This document shows positions 11,006-20,992 of a stretch of DNA of 30,428 nucleotides, in pieces; position 1 is the first letter of the stretch; each line of letters begins with the position of its first letter. The DNA comes from Acanthaster planci (lineage: Eukaryota; Echinodermata; Asteroidea; Valvatida; Acanthasteridae): contig NW_019091714.1 in NCBI RefSeq assembly GCF_001949145.1, positions 68,252 through 98,679 of the forward strand, in the 5' to 3' direction. The notes under the pieces are model-generated. The model made no database searches. It worked only from the letters and a program-made list of their open reading frames with translations, and had not been told where the DNA came from. Position numbers and translations under genes: made by a program.

Positions 11006-12071
11006 CTACTGAGATCCCCTCCTCAGCACGGCCAGTCCGTGAGAATGATTCCCCTGCAAAACATCACTGAGATAACAAGAGGTAAATGTTGAAGGGGATT
11101 CCCAATAAGCGACTTTACAAATGTCTGAAATCAGGATGCCTTTGAACTACCCACCTGGCAATAGTGTCTCTGGAGGCTGCAAGGTGAGGCTTAGTAGCTG
11201 TAATGAGTAACTGAGTTAATTGCCCTCGGATGTCCTTAGTCCGTTGGAGATACCATTTGAGTGCCCGGACAGGACACCAGAGTTTGTCAGAGGTAGATGA
11301 GGCTAACGACCGGATGGACGGAACAAAGATGTCCAGTGGTTGAAATGAGGGTGTTTGGTTCTTGGTAAGAAAGCCAATCTCTGGAATTAGACAAACACCG
11401 AGAGGCTCCCCTCGAATATGACCATCAGCAATGAACAGTGCTTTAATTTCGCAGCCTCGATGAGCAGTAATGGCCGCTAAAAGGAAGGCCAGCTTCATAC
11501 CCAAATGAAGAAGGGTAGCTTGTCCCGCCTGTTCGAAAGGGGGGCTAGCCGAAAGTCAAACGACATCCCCCAGATTCCATGAAGGAACAAGTCGTCGGAT
11601 TGGGGGACATTCAATAAACATGCCTAGAAGAAGAAGATAGATTGCAGAGTTGTTAGAGATAGAGGATCCATCAGGAAACCCACCGTGGATAGCCGCCAAA
11701 GCCAAACGGTAGATCCTGCTTGTTGAAACAAGGAGGCCAGACCGGAAGAGATGCAAGAAGAACTCTGTTACGAGGAAATGAGTTGCTTCAGTCAGATTCG
11801 CAGAATGTTGCTTACACCAGGAGTTGAAATGTTGAATGCGGCTGTCATAGATCTTTCTTGTTGACAGCTGTCTACCTGTGGCAGCCAGGGCAGCAGCATC
11901 TTGAGAAAGCCCTGCCTGCTGAAAGGATCGTTGGACAATATCCAACACGCATGGTGTAGGTGAAGAGGATCCATATGGAGATGACGAGAGCCGGGTTGGA
12001 AAAGCAGGTTGTAACACTGAGGGAGCAACAGGGGAATGTCGACTAGCAGCCTCACGACGTGGGGAAACCAT
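11006..12071 (-). pseudogene. DIRS tyrosine recombinase, broken
   Basis: An N-terminal SAM-like/core-binding part is visible (GRQLSTRKIYDSRIQHFNSW, 12071-11556). After a stop at 11556 and a frame change comes AITAHRGCEIKAL with the first catalytic Arg (Box I). The tail ISDICKVAYWESPSTFTSCYL, in a third frame, ends with the nucleophilic Tyr and a stop at 11006-11008. Between RDTIARWVVQ and that tail, roughly 25-30 residues holding the H-x-x-R box are missing. The enzyme, which would integrate the circular DNA copy, is therefore inactive. It overlaps the RNase H frame, normal for DIRS. Confidence 0.85.
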
Positions 12072-13896
12072 GGCTGTCTAGGCCAGAACGGGCCGATGAG
12101 AAAATGTTCTTTCTCTATCTTCAACAGGACCCTTGGTATCAGCAAAATGGAGGGAAAGGTGTAGGCTAGGAGACCTTCCCACGAGATGCACAGAGCATCA
12201 GTCTCCCAAGCCTGAGGATGCGGATATTGAGAGCAGAATGTTGGGAGTTGAGCATTCAGATGAGAGGCAAAAAGGTCTACATGCAGTCTGTCGGTTACTT
12301 GAAAAAGAGCACGGACCACCTGTGGCTGAAGAGTCCATTCTGTCGGGCAAACCTTGCCCCGGGAGAGAACATTGGCCAGATTGTTCTGTAACCCGGGGAT
12401 GTGCTCAGCAAGTACCAGAACAGAATGACGGATGGACCACTGAAGTAGATCCCAGGCCAGTAAGCAAAGGGTCAGTGAGCGAATACCCCCTTCGCTGTCG
12501 ATGTAGGCGACAGCCGTATCGTTGTCTGACCAAACTAGAACTGTCTTGTCAGGAGCGGCAGGAAGTGACACAGAGCATTGAAGATAGCCTGCAGCTCGAG
12601 AACGTTTATGTGGGAGTCTTGCATGGGTGGTTCCCATTGGTTGAAATTTGATACGGCGGCAGACTGGCTCCCCACCTGTAAGTCGAAGCGTCTGTAGTTA
12701 GTACTACGTCATGACCCGGAGGGGCAAAGGGAAGGCTGGTTGTGAGGTTGGCCTTGGAGGACCACAACGTCAGGAGATTGCTTAGAAAAACTGGAACTGG
12801 GATGAGGAGGTCCAGTGAATCTGTGTGTGGTCTGAAGTGAGACAGGAGTTGGAAAGGTCTCATGTGAAGTCGACACCAAGGGACAAGATCGAAAAGACTG
12901 GCCATGAGACCAAGAAGCTGAAGCCAAGCCCGGGCATTTATTTGTTGGTCAACTTGGAATAGAGCAACACACTTTATCAGATTGTCCACGCGGGCATTTG
13001 TAGGAAAAACCATGCAGCGACAGAGATCGAGAACAGCCCAAAGAAACGTGGGCATCTGTGACGGAGCTGTCCTTGACTTGTCATAATTGATTAGGAATGC
13101 GAGACGAGTTGTAAGAGTGCAAACTGTCGTGGTGACCGAAATAGCCTCGACTCTTGATCGACCCAGGATTAACCAGTTGTCCATGTACTGAAAGATGAGG
13201 ACATCCAAATGACGAAGATAAGCCCCCACCGCTTGCACCACTCTTGTGAACACTCTCGGTGCAGTGGAAAGCCCAAACGGGAGAGCATGAAGCTTGTAGG
13301 TCTGATCTCGATACTTGAAGAGTAGAAATCAGCGATTGTCGGGATGAATAGGTACGTGAAGATAAGCATCCTTGAGGTCTATGGAGGACACCCAAGCCGG
13401 AATGGAAATCGAGTGAAGAACTGTGTGGAGTGTCTCCATTCGGGAGCGCTTGGGGCAAATGAACCGATTGAGTGGCCTTAGGTTGAGAATTGGTCTCCAT
13501 TTCCCCCACATCCTTTTTTGGGGCTAGAAAAAAGGTGGACCAGAAACCTCTGTGGGCATGGAGCGTGGGAACTGGAATGATTTTCCAGTTTTCCCGTTTC
13601 TGTAGTAGGGTTGCAATTTCTGACTCTAAAGCCTCGCGTTTGGACTGATTTATGGGTATTTGAGTCGGCCGCAGAACTGTGTTGGACGGAGGGACACTTG
13701 TGAACTCTAGACGATAACCGTGAAGAAGAGTATCAAGAACCCATCTGTCCGACGTCATCTCCCCCCAGAACCCTGCGTAAGTTAGAAGACGGCCACCAAC
13801 GGGTTTGAAATTGACGACTGAAGGAGGGGTAAAGTAATCACCTACGCCGACCCCCAAAAGACTGTGGGGGGCGGCGGGTGACACCACGCTGGGCAC
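11792..13896 (-). pseudogene. DIRS reverse transcriptase-RNase H polyprotein, broken
   Basis: The N-terminal part (13896 leftward) has TSDRWVLDTLLHGYRLEF and IATLLQKRENWKIIPVP, then FFLAPKK. A frameshift near 13512 leads into WRPILNLRPLNRFI and SSIDLKDAYLHVPIHP. A TGA at 13329-13331 follows, then HALPFGLSTAPRVFTRVV and the catalytic box FQYMDNWLILG, where YxDD has become YMDN. RNase H follows with LTTDASTYRWGA, HINVLELQAI and, after frameshifts near 12630 and 12530, VWSDNDTAVAYID and EHIPGLQNNLANVLSR. The remaining sequence to 11792 is the DIRS-typical linker (LHVDLFASHLNAQLPTF). The N-terminus overlaps the end of gag, as expected. It is not functional. Confidence 0.88.
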
Positions 13897-14598
13897 TGGA
13901 GGAAGCTGAGGCCGAGTAGCGTGTCTGATCCCAGACAGGTTGCAAAGGTCGACGAGCGTGCCTAGGAGGCCCTGCAGGAAGGCACGTTAGAGGAGCAGAA
14001 TGATGTGGAGGTCTCGGGGGAGCCGAACGAGAGTCGGTCGGCTGACGAAAGGAAATCTTCCAAGCATTATTAATCCACTTGACCTCACTTTCGAGGAGAG
14101 AAGTAAACTGGCCCGCAAAGATATCTTTATCAAACAGAAGGAGGCTTTTGAGGGCAGAATTATCTGACTCGTGGAGAATTTTCATAGCAAGAATAGTCAA
14201 TACCCTACAGGAGGCCGTAGCTCGAAGAGATACCCTGGCAAACTGCTCGAGCCCTGTGAGCTGTCTCCATCCGCTTAAGATTCCCATCTTGGAATACATT
14301 GGAAGACTTGCCCCTGTTCGAAAAAATCTTATCTCTGGCCACGTCTGGAAACTCTGGCACCGAGAGATAGTGATCATAATCACCTGATGGGAACTTGAAA
14401 AAGTGGTGTGGACGGTAGCCTGAACTCCACTGCTTGGCCTGAGCCAGTTTATCCATAGCGTCTATGCAAGAGCGGTCACGGGAAACACTGGGAAGAGAGA
14501 AGATGATGACTCTCTCGGCAAACGACGCTTGAATGAAGGGCGCTCTCCGTCGTCAGTAGGTGATAGGGGGAGACAGCCCCGGAGCATATATCATTTCT
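13838..14598 (-). pseudogene. DIRS gag-like ORF, 5'-truncated and frameshifted
   Basis: Read leftward, the frame runs through APFIQASFAERVIIFSLP, then GYRPHHFFKFPSGDYDHYL and VPEFPDVARDKIF, with a TGA at 14553-14555 inside it. Near 14280 it shifts into a second frame (TGLEQFARVSLRATASCRVL ... LFDKDIFAGQFTSLLESEVKW) and ends in a basic Pro/Ser/Arg-rich tail at 13838. The position directly before pol, the small overlap with it and the basic tail are those of DIRS gag. The start is missing: recognisable coding stops near 14598, just after a splice-acceptor-like cgtcttttacag, where the foreign segment begins. Confidence 0.65.
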
Positions 14599-14811
14599 CG
14601 CTGTAAAAGACGTAGGCGAGATTCGGAGGGTGAAAGACTTGTGCCTATAACTTCTAAACTAAGGCAGACAGAAATGCCATTTCAGTGTCTAACCCCCCCA
14701 TTTTCAGGATCAATGAATTCGGTCAAGTCATTATTTTGCACATCCGGTGTCAGCCATATTGGATTCCAAGATGGCTGCCGTATTAAACTTAATTACCCAT
14801 ATCTGCCATAT
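14599..14811. other. Junction spacer between gag remnant and embedded gene
   Basis: About 210 bp with no recognised coding. It contains ccatattggattccaagatggctgcc (14754-14779), an imperfect palindrome whose right arm AAGATGGCTGC matches a YY1-type site and resembles ends of small repeats. On the minus strand the embedded gene stops at 14812 and gag begins after cgtcttttacag, so an unspliced intron remnant could explain it. Confidence 0.4.
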
Positions 14812-17800
14812 TCAAATCCAGCTCAGCAGCTCGTAACAAGCTTTAGCGGCCTCAGGAAGCATGGCCCATAAAACTTTCCACTGTCCATCACACTTCTCCC
14901 AACCCCAGTCACCTGGTGAAGGAACAGCTGGATTGGCGACTAAGCATTGACCCCAGATGCGGCCTGCTTGGAATGCAGCTCTTTTTGTGTGTTCTAGTAG
15001 AGCTGCTGCCGTTGAAGGAATATTCTCGATCTCCCTGTACTTCTTGGAGAAAAGATAGCACCTTGCCACATCTACACCTTGAAGTTCACTAGTGCGGTCA
15101 TACATTAGGACAACGAATCGCTCCAGAATTTCAATGGCTGTGTTGGGTACGGCAGCCGGCTGCCAACACAGTGCCTGGAAGGCGTCTGTAGCCTCAGGAT
15201 ATGCCTGCCATGCCTGCCAAGCAGATTTTTTTCCCACGGTTTGAGAAGAACGACACTTTGTCGCAGCCTGTAAATGTATGGAAAAATGCCAGCGCCTGTG
15301 ACTTCTCTGCCCCAATGTTACTGACTATCTGGTGTACTGCAATGTGTCTGTAGTTCTTACCAGTCCCAAAAGCGACCCAAAGCTCCTTAGTCCAATCTCC
15401 TTGAATTTGCTAACTGCCATGACCACAACATCAGTGTCCACAGTGCGGATCATCACTTTCGTGTGTCCTTGCTGGGCCATGTCATTAACATGGACAAAGA
15501 TCCTTGAGTCTGCTTCCTCGTGGAAGCAAGGAACTAGTGCTGAAGTTATGGCACCTTTGGATGAGCAAACAACTTGATTGTTCACCGCGCTGTAGATTGT
15601 CTTGTCACCTGCAGTTTCATACTCCACACATTTCTGTGCAAGAAACTGAAACAACTCCTGCTTGTTTTCACTGTTCCGAAGAAATCCTGGCCAGTTGCCT
15701 GGAATTCTCGTGGAGGATGAAACCCGACGCCTAGTGCCACGGCCCCTCTTCTCTCTCGTTGCGTTTTTTCAAGCTGTCGGACAGATACACATCCCATACA
15801 ATATCAATTCGTCTGACACCATGTAGTTCCTTCACAACATATGGTAGGAAGACCTCCTGGGCATACTCCTCGAAGGTACCACAGGTTCCAGGAACCAGCA
15901 AGTGAACTACAGCAGGTCCATCGAGGACTTTACCATCAACCACCAAGGACGTACCATGACTGGCTGTCACATTGCCTTCGATACAGTCCAAAAGGTAATG
16001 CTTGTCACCCTGGCGCATCTGACCTCCAGTTGCCAATGACGGTGGAGTAGATTGGTTCTCATGCTTAAAGAATTCATCAACATCACCTTCTCTAGTTTGA
16101 CTGGCAATGTACAACCTTGAAAACAGAGCCCTGTCATTCTTCAGCTCCATCAGTCTCCCCGCTGCTTTGGTCTTCTCCACACCAGGCTTGCTAAACATGG
16201 CCAGATTGTTGCGGGAAATGGTGTCTCCAATTGACTTCGAATTGGACTTTAAAACGCTCTTCCATGAATTGGTAATATTTATTTGCCTTCCCCAGTGAAT
16301 GAACGCTCCTCGTGGCAAGTACAACTTTCTCTGGCATGATGGCTTTGGAATTGAGATTTAGCAAGTCCATACTCTCCTCCATAAATGGGTTGCCCATCTC
16401 TTCAATTGTGGTCACCAGTGACTGTACATCTTGAACGAATTCCTCTTGGATGCTTTTTTTCTGCTCACTGTGGCGATCAGGGGTCGTGACAGTCCAACCT
16501 TCGTCGAAGTCATCCTTGAACTCTTCAACTAGTCTCGCTATTTCGGGCCCAGCCACTATCCATCTCCGAAGTGCTTCAGGGATTTCAGTTAGGCCAACAG
16601 CTCCACCGTCGCCCTTAACCAGAGCATTAATCTGTTCGTGTGCCTGGCCCAATGAAAAGGCAGAGAACGGTCTGCTTGTCTTCTTGGCAGTAAATGCCTT
16701 ACATTTGAACTCGCGAAAACATCTGGACACCTCTCCTCCAAGGTTGACACATCTCTCACATGAACCGGTAACCAGCGTGCATAATTTGGATGGTCTAATG
16801 CGAAGAGCCAGGGTACTAACTCGGCTTGCGATGCAATGTACAGGCCAAAATCGGACACTCGCAAGGACCTCACAAACTGGAAAATAGTCAGTTCAAAATC
16901 TAAGACTGTCTACCAAAAATGGAACTGTGGGTACATTTCTGATCTCTCAGCACACCACTGTGTGAATCTATCTGCTTCGATCTGACCACTGTCACTCTGT
17001 TCCATCTCCTTGGAGTTCAAGTAGGCTTTCTGCTGTAACTGATACAAAGCTGCAGCTGTAACCTGATGGGCCCTGCGGGTTTTGGTCACATGCGATGCGT
17101 GAAGGAATCCTTCACAGGTGCCTGCAGTCGCAATGTCTGCCTGAGTCNNNNNNNNNNNNNNNNNNNNNNNNNNNNNNNNNNNNNNNNNNNNNNNNNNNNN
17201 NNNNNNNNNNNNNNNNNNNNNNNNNNNNNNNNNNNNNNNNNNNNNNNNNNNNNNNNNNNNNNNNNNNNNNNNNNNNNNNNNNNNNNNNNNNNNNNNNNNN
17301 NNNNNNNNNNNNNNNNNNNNNNNNNNNNNNNNNNNNNNNNNNNNNNNNNNNNNNNNNNNNNNNNNNNNNNNNNNNNNNNNNAGAGCGTCTGTCCATCCAC
17401 TTCCGTCAAGAATATCTCTGATCGTCCTCAAAGCAGCCATCTCTGTATGCAATCCCCCTAGCATAATGACATACTTGTCCTCGCCATACAAGTTGGGAAA
17501 CGGCCATTGGATTTGCTTCGCTATGGCATATAACAGCTGATCCATTGTGAGGACGGGTGTTTGTCCTGCATTGAGGAATTGTGCAGCAGCGGCATTGTTG
17601 TGCAAGATATGGGAGATCATAGCCACAGAGTTTGACTTCTCACGGAAAAATGGTAGCAACAATACATTGGTCTTTGTAGCTGGGGGTTCCTCTTTCCTTG
17701 ACGTATGGAATGCTGCCCAAGACGCATTATCAGTGTCACACAGGGTCTTCTTTAGGCAGAGCTTCATCTGGTGTTCCAGCCACATATACTCCAGCTTACG

Positions 17801-18440
17801 GTCCTCCTTCAGTATCTACAGTTGATCTATAGGTGGCCTAACAGGACCATAGTATACAGGAACATATGCATCATTAGGAAGAGCCTGTGCAGCAGGAATG
17901 CTAGTGTACTGTGTTGGCAGCGGTTGAACATGCTCAGTCTGACTAGATTCTTCCTGAAAAAGAGACACATCCGAGCGTATTTGGCCAGAATCAGTTCCAT
18001 CTGGATGCTGACAAAGCGAATGAGCAGTCCCGTGAATGGAATCTTTTGCCGAAACTGAACTTGGGTTGTGATCTATATCATCAGCTTGACCTGTGGTGAA
18101 TACACCCTTCCAAAGCTGCAGTGGGCAGACCACACCGTCCTCTTCATACTGTGTGCAAAGACGGTTTGCAACCGATCCACAAGTTCACGCTTCCTGGTCT
18201 CTGAATGCATCTTTAGGCCAACATTAATTAGCAGAGGGGTTTCCTGTGATCTGTTGTGTCTTACAGCACAACTCTTTAAGACACTCTTGAAGACAAGTAA
18301 TTGACCAATTGTTAATCCAGCATTTCGCTGGACCCTTGTCTGATCTATTTGGTCTTAAATGTTAGGTCCTTCAAGTAGCATACTGACGAAGGCAAGCAAC
18401 ACGCTGGGCACAGATTTAATTTGCTCATCACGACTTAATT
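14812..18440 (-). pseudogene. Remnant of an unnamed, transposon-associated metazoan protein family (HEEADxR / RTVDTDVVV)
   Basis: Collinear pieces in changing frames cover nearly a whole large protein. N-terminal: SVPSVLLAFVSMLLEGPNI, then LKMHSETRKRELVDRL and EEDGVVCPLQLWKGVFTTG with DIDHNPSS. Middle: LNAGQTPVLTMDQLLYAIAK, YVIMLGGLHTEMAALRTI and SHVTKTRRAHQVTAA, then LFALDHPNYARWLPVHVRD and GQAHEQINALVKGDGGAVGL. C-terminal: FHEEADSRIFVHV, MIRTVDTDVVVMAV, GKKSAWQAWQAYPEATDAF and EHTKRAAFQAGRIWGQ. I know this family as uncharacterised multi-copy proteins in marine invertebrates, sometimes ending in a Cys-rich CXC region; that end is absent here (stop after KACYELLSWI). In-frame TAGs occur at 17816-17818 and 16910-16912; frameshifts lie near 18060, 16725, 16245, 15750 and 15380. 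The function is unknown; the HEEAD and DTD acidic motifs could be metal ligands (inference). It sits inside a DIRS element on the same strand. Confidence 0.75.
17148..17381. other. Assembly gap (run of N)
   Basis: 234 undetermined bases. The gap lies between DGSGWTDA (right side) and TQADIATAGT (left side) of the embedded pseudogene; in the family these are separated by only a few residues. Confidence 0.99.
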
Positions 18441-18514
18441 TTCGGAGCCAGACAAAAACAACTGACAGGTAGCAAAGGAAAAACTCTCGAAATTTTCGGA
18501 GCCGGACAAAAACA
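18438..18514. repeat. 23-bp direct repeat at the junction of embedded gene and DIRS 5' end
   Basis: attttcggagccagacaaaa(aca) at 18438-18460 recurs at 18492-18514 with one mismatch, 54 bp apart. It marks the point where the embedded gene's recognisable coding stops (about 18440) and the DIRS leader begins. Confidence 0.85.
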
Positions 18515-18547
18515 CATCCAATAGTAATGGCGCTAAGAAAAAGAGGA

Positions 18548-18666
18548 AAAACATGGCGGCCGCCTTCGCAGGAGTTGAGCGAGTGAGGGTGCACTGCTGG
18601 TGATCAAGAATTTAGCGAATGGAAGTAATGGACTAGGAAATAATGTATATGTATTGGTAATCTGCG
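18548..18666 (-). repeat. DIRS right inverted terminal repeat (5' end)
   Basis: Reverse complement of the left repeat, carrying gtattggtaatctgcg near its outer edge and acatggcggccgcc near its inner edge. Read on the transcribed strand the latter is GCGGCCGCCATGTT, resembling the YY1 site (GCCGCCATnTT) found in promoters of several retroelements. That role is inferred. The distinct terminal 24 bp run to about 18690. Confidence 0.88.
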
Positions 18667-18690
18667 TAGGTTGCAGGCAGTAGACACCTC

Positions 18691-18989
18691 TTTTGGCAAA
18701 ATTGAAATAAAAATCATTGCGAAAATGCCAATCAAAAGAAAAAGAACGTTTTTTTTACAAAACTGTAAACCCTCTAAGGAAAAAAGTGGCTGCTTCTGCA
18801 GTGGAATCAGCTAAAGAATGAAATAAGGAAAAAAATTAGATGTCCCCCAAACTGGACAAATGTTACCATAAGAAGGTGCTCTTTACTGACTGACTGTCCA
18901 AGCCCAAGTGTACAACTAGATTTTCCCAAGGAAACAGTGGTGACACATACATGTAGACATGCTGGTTTTACATTTTACACTAATGATTA
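18691..18989. other. Right flank of the DIRS element
   Basis: Starts with the same AT-rich repeat type seen left of the element (gcaaaattgaaataaaaatc, then acaaaactgtaaac). After 18780 there is unremarkable AT-rich sequence with one TACATGTA at 18948-18955. No gene is seen. Confidence 0.5.
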
Positions 18990-19260
18990 AATTGAAGTAC
19001 CCATGAAAATGCGAGCGAGTACGAGGACTTACGGCCGTTTACGTGTGCTTTCGAGGGTCTCGTAACTGCTCGAGAGGTCCCGCAAACCCTCGCAATACCC
19101 GCCTCGCTCGAACTCGCTCGATAACCCTCGTGTGCACACGTAAATAGACCAACCTTCGAACGAGCGTTTGCGAGGGTTCATTGACCCTTGAAACGATGGC
19201 TACTTCCCAACTACGAACCATTAATGCGGACGGACTGTTGATCGGTCGAATGGTAAGATG
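18990..19260. promoter_or_regulatory. CpG-rich stretch, candidate promoter region
   Basis: CpG is dense here (for example gcgagcgagtacgagg and cgcctcgctcgaactcgctc), unlike the surrounding AT-rich sequence. The motif CGAGGGT/ACCCTCG occurs five times in both orientations (about 19051, 19086, 19123, 19170 and, without the CG, gacccttg near 19182). It lies directly upstream of a good-context ATG. A promoter role is inferred from composition and position only. Confidence 0.35.
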
Positions 19261-19348
19261 GAAAAATGACGGTCAACGCGACATGTGCAACTTCGTAGTC
19301 GGGCCTGGTATAACGGATTCCTTTTTAGTGCGACGTATTAGAGAATAG
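19196..19348 (+). CDS. Candidate small gene or first exon, unidentified
   Basis: ATG in strong context (aaacgATGG, A at -3 and G at +4) opens a 50-codon frame starting MATSQLRTINADGLLIGRM, with TAG at 19346-19348. Immediately after GRM is a consensus-like donor ATG|GTAAGA (19253). Spliced to an acceptor cttttacag at 19878, the frame would continue ILGWMFLQEIPCTCTFNSD and stop at 19985-19987, giving about 55 residues with one 625-bp intron. Neither version matches a family I recognise; a passing likeness to the ribosomal uL13 start is not sustained. The CpG-rich upstream sequence supports a transcription start nearby. Confidence 0.22.
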   Translation: MATSQLRTINADGLLIGRMVRWKNDGQRDMCNFVVGPGITDSFLVRRIRE

Positions 19349-20186
19349 CTTTCGTTATAAACTATCGATATGTTTTGTTCTATGTTCCATTAATTAAATA
19401 CGGCTTGAATGTGCAGGTCATTATCCATTTGTATCATACAATGTCGAAAGTGGTATTCATCGTAGTTGTTAGGTGAATATCCGTCGTGGTAATGAGTTTT
19501 TTGTGTGAGGTTTTATCCGTGTGTGTGACCAGTGAACGACTCTTGCTTGTCCGTTGAATGTTTACGCCAGCATTTCACGTCCGTTTTGAATTTCGTAAAA
19601 AAAACAAAACCAGTGTTCATTGTAGTGACTGGGTTTAGTGCCTTCGTCTTTCGTGAAGGAGTTTACACATGTGATTCGAATAGTTTTCATTACGTGTGAG
19701 TTTCTAGTTAAGAATGAACTTTGCTCAACTCGTACCTAAATGTAATTCGTGACCCAATGGTCTCCAATTTAGCGTGTTTACACACAATTGTCACGGCTTT
19801 AAGTTTCGTGAATGACTCTGCGTACCGTTATTTTAGTTGGTTCAGATTGTGATTAACTTTTATATTATTCTTTTACAGATACTGGGGTGGATGTTTCTAC
19901 AAGAGATACCATGTACATGTACCTTCAACTCGGACAATTGTGGAGAAGCTCACATAGATATTTTTGCTTTGTCTGTTGTTGGCAATTAAATTTTGCCATT
20001 TGAAAGTAGTATCATTGGATCTTTTTTATTTTCAAGGGGCAAAAATACATGTATGCAATTTATTTCCTCCTTCCCCTTTGTTATTATTTATTATTATTAG
20101 TTCTGAAATGTATGAATTTAAAAAAAGGAAAAGACTGACAGACACTGTACGTTTTTGTCATCAACGCCACTCTTTGTTCAGGTGCA
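19349..20186. other. Sequence without a confirmed gene
   Basis: This may be the intron and second exon of the candidate gene above (exon 19879-19987). It contains TACATGTA at 19914 and 20046 and a short ATT repeat (ttattatttattattatt) near 20080. No other coding or transposon signal was found. Confidence 0.35.
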
Positions 20187-20992
20187 AATGATCAATTTCT
20201 TCACATCCAAATACAGGAAAATGATGGAAAATCATGTAACTGCTCGGAACTATGGCGAATCCCTAAATACACATTTTTCACCGTAAAATTTGAACCGTTC
20301 AATCTTTTGACACTAAACTTGATGCATGATGTCTAAGACTGATTTTGGCTTATTCCTGAAAATTTCAACCCAAATGACCAATTTTTACATGTCCAAATAT
20401 ATGAAAATGATAGAAAATCATGTAACTGCACAGCATTGTGGCGAATCCCTAAAGACATATTTTTCACCCTTAAAATTGAACCGTTCAATATTTTCACCCC
20501 AAAATTGACGCATGATGTCGAAGACTGATTTCGGGGTATTCCTGAAAATTTCAACCCAAATGATCAATTTTTACACATCCAAATATATGAAAATGATAGA
20601 AAATCATGTAACTGCACAGCATTGTGGCGAATCCCTAAATACATATTTTCACCACAAAAAGAGAACCGTTCAATCTTTTGACCCCAAACTTGACGTATGA
20701 TGTCGTAGACTGATTTCGGGTTATTCCTGAAAATTTCAACACAATTAATCAATTTTTACAAACCCAAATACAGGAAAATGATGGAAAATCATGTAACTGC
20801 TCGGAACTATGGCAAATCCCTAAATACACATTTTTCACCGTAAAATTTGAACCGTTCAATCTTTTGACCCCAAACTTGACGCATGATGTCGAAGACTGAT
20901 TTCGGCTTATTCCTGAAAATTTGAACACAAATGATAAATTTTTTCACATCCAAATATAGGAAAATGGTAGAAAATCATGCAATTGCAAAACA
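20187..20992. repeat. 186-bp satellite array, about 4.3 copies
   Basis: The marker catgatgtc(t/g)(a/t)agactgatt recurs at 20325, 20511, 20696 and 20882, giving periods of 186, 185 and 186 bp. Each unit contains gaaaatgat(g/a)gaaaatcatgt, ccctaaatacacatttttcac and accgttcaatcttttgac. The array ends in a partial unit at about 20992. Open frames of about 60 codons on both strands follow the period and are not genes. Each unit contains a small inverted repeat, atgat(g)gaaaatcat, which could form a hairpin. Confidence 0.93.

Larger units (their letters stand above)
10491..18690 (-). mobile_element. DIRS-type tyrosine-recombinase retrotransposon, decayed, with an embedded foreign gene remnant
   Basis: The element is oriented on the minus strand. 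Its right end is the 5' end. It has inverted terminal repeats (10531-10647 and 18548-18666) and an internal complementary region next to the left one (10704-10808), the architecture specific to DIRS elements. Coding remnants in order are gag-like (14598-13838), RT and RNase H (13896-11792) and tyrosine recombinase (12071-11006). Known DIRS elements are about 5-6 kb; this one is 8.2 kb because a 3.6-kb remnant of an unrelated gene lies between gag and the 5' repeat. Every ORF carries stops or frameshifts, so the copy cannot move on its own. No target-site duplication is expected and none is evident. DIRS elements copy RNA to DNA and integrate a circular intermediate with the recombinase. Confidence 0.9.

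Noticed and set aside
12133-12651. 172-codon plus-strand ORF
   Set aside because: It is antisense to the DIRS RNase H and linker region, has no family match and is explained as a shadow frame.
19196-19252. Ribosomal protein uL13 first exon (INADGLLIGRM resembles the uL13 start)
   Set aside because: The in-phase downstream exon does not continue with the uL13 sequence, so the likeness is probably chance.
20326-20752. Four ORFs of 60-73 codons on both strands
   Set aside because: They repeat with the 186-bp satellite period and are by-products of it.
20187-20992. CRISPR-like regular repeats
   Set aside because: Whole units are similar with no unique spacers; the period is 186 bp and the context is an animal genome. 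It is a satellite.
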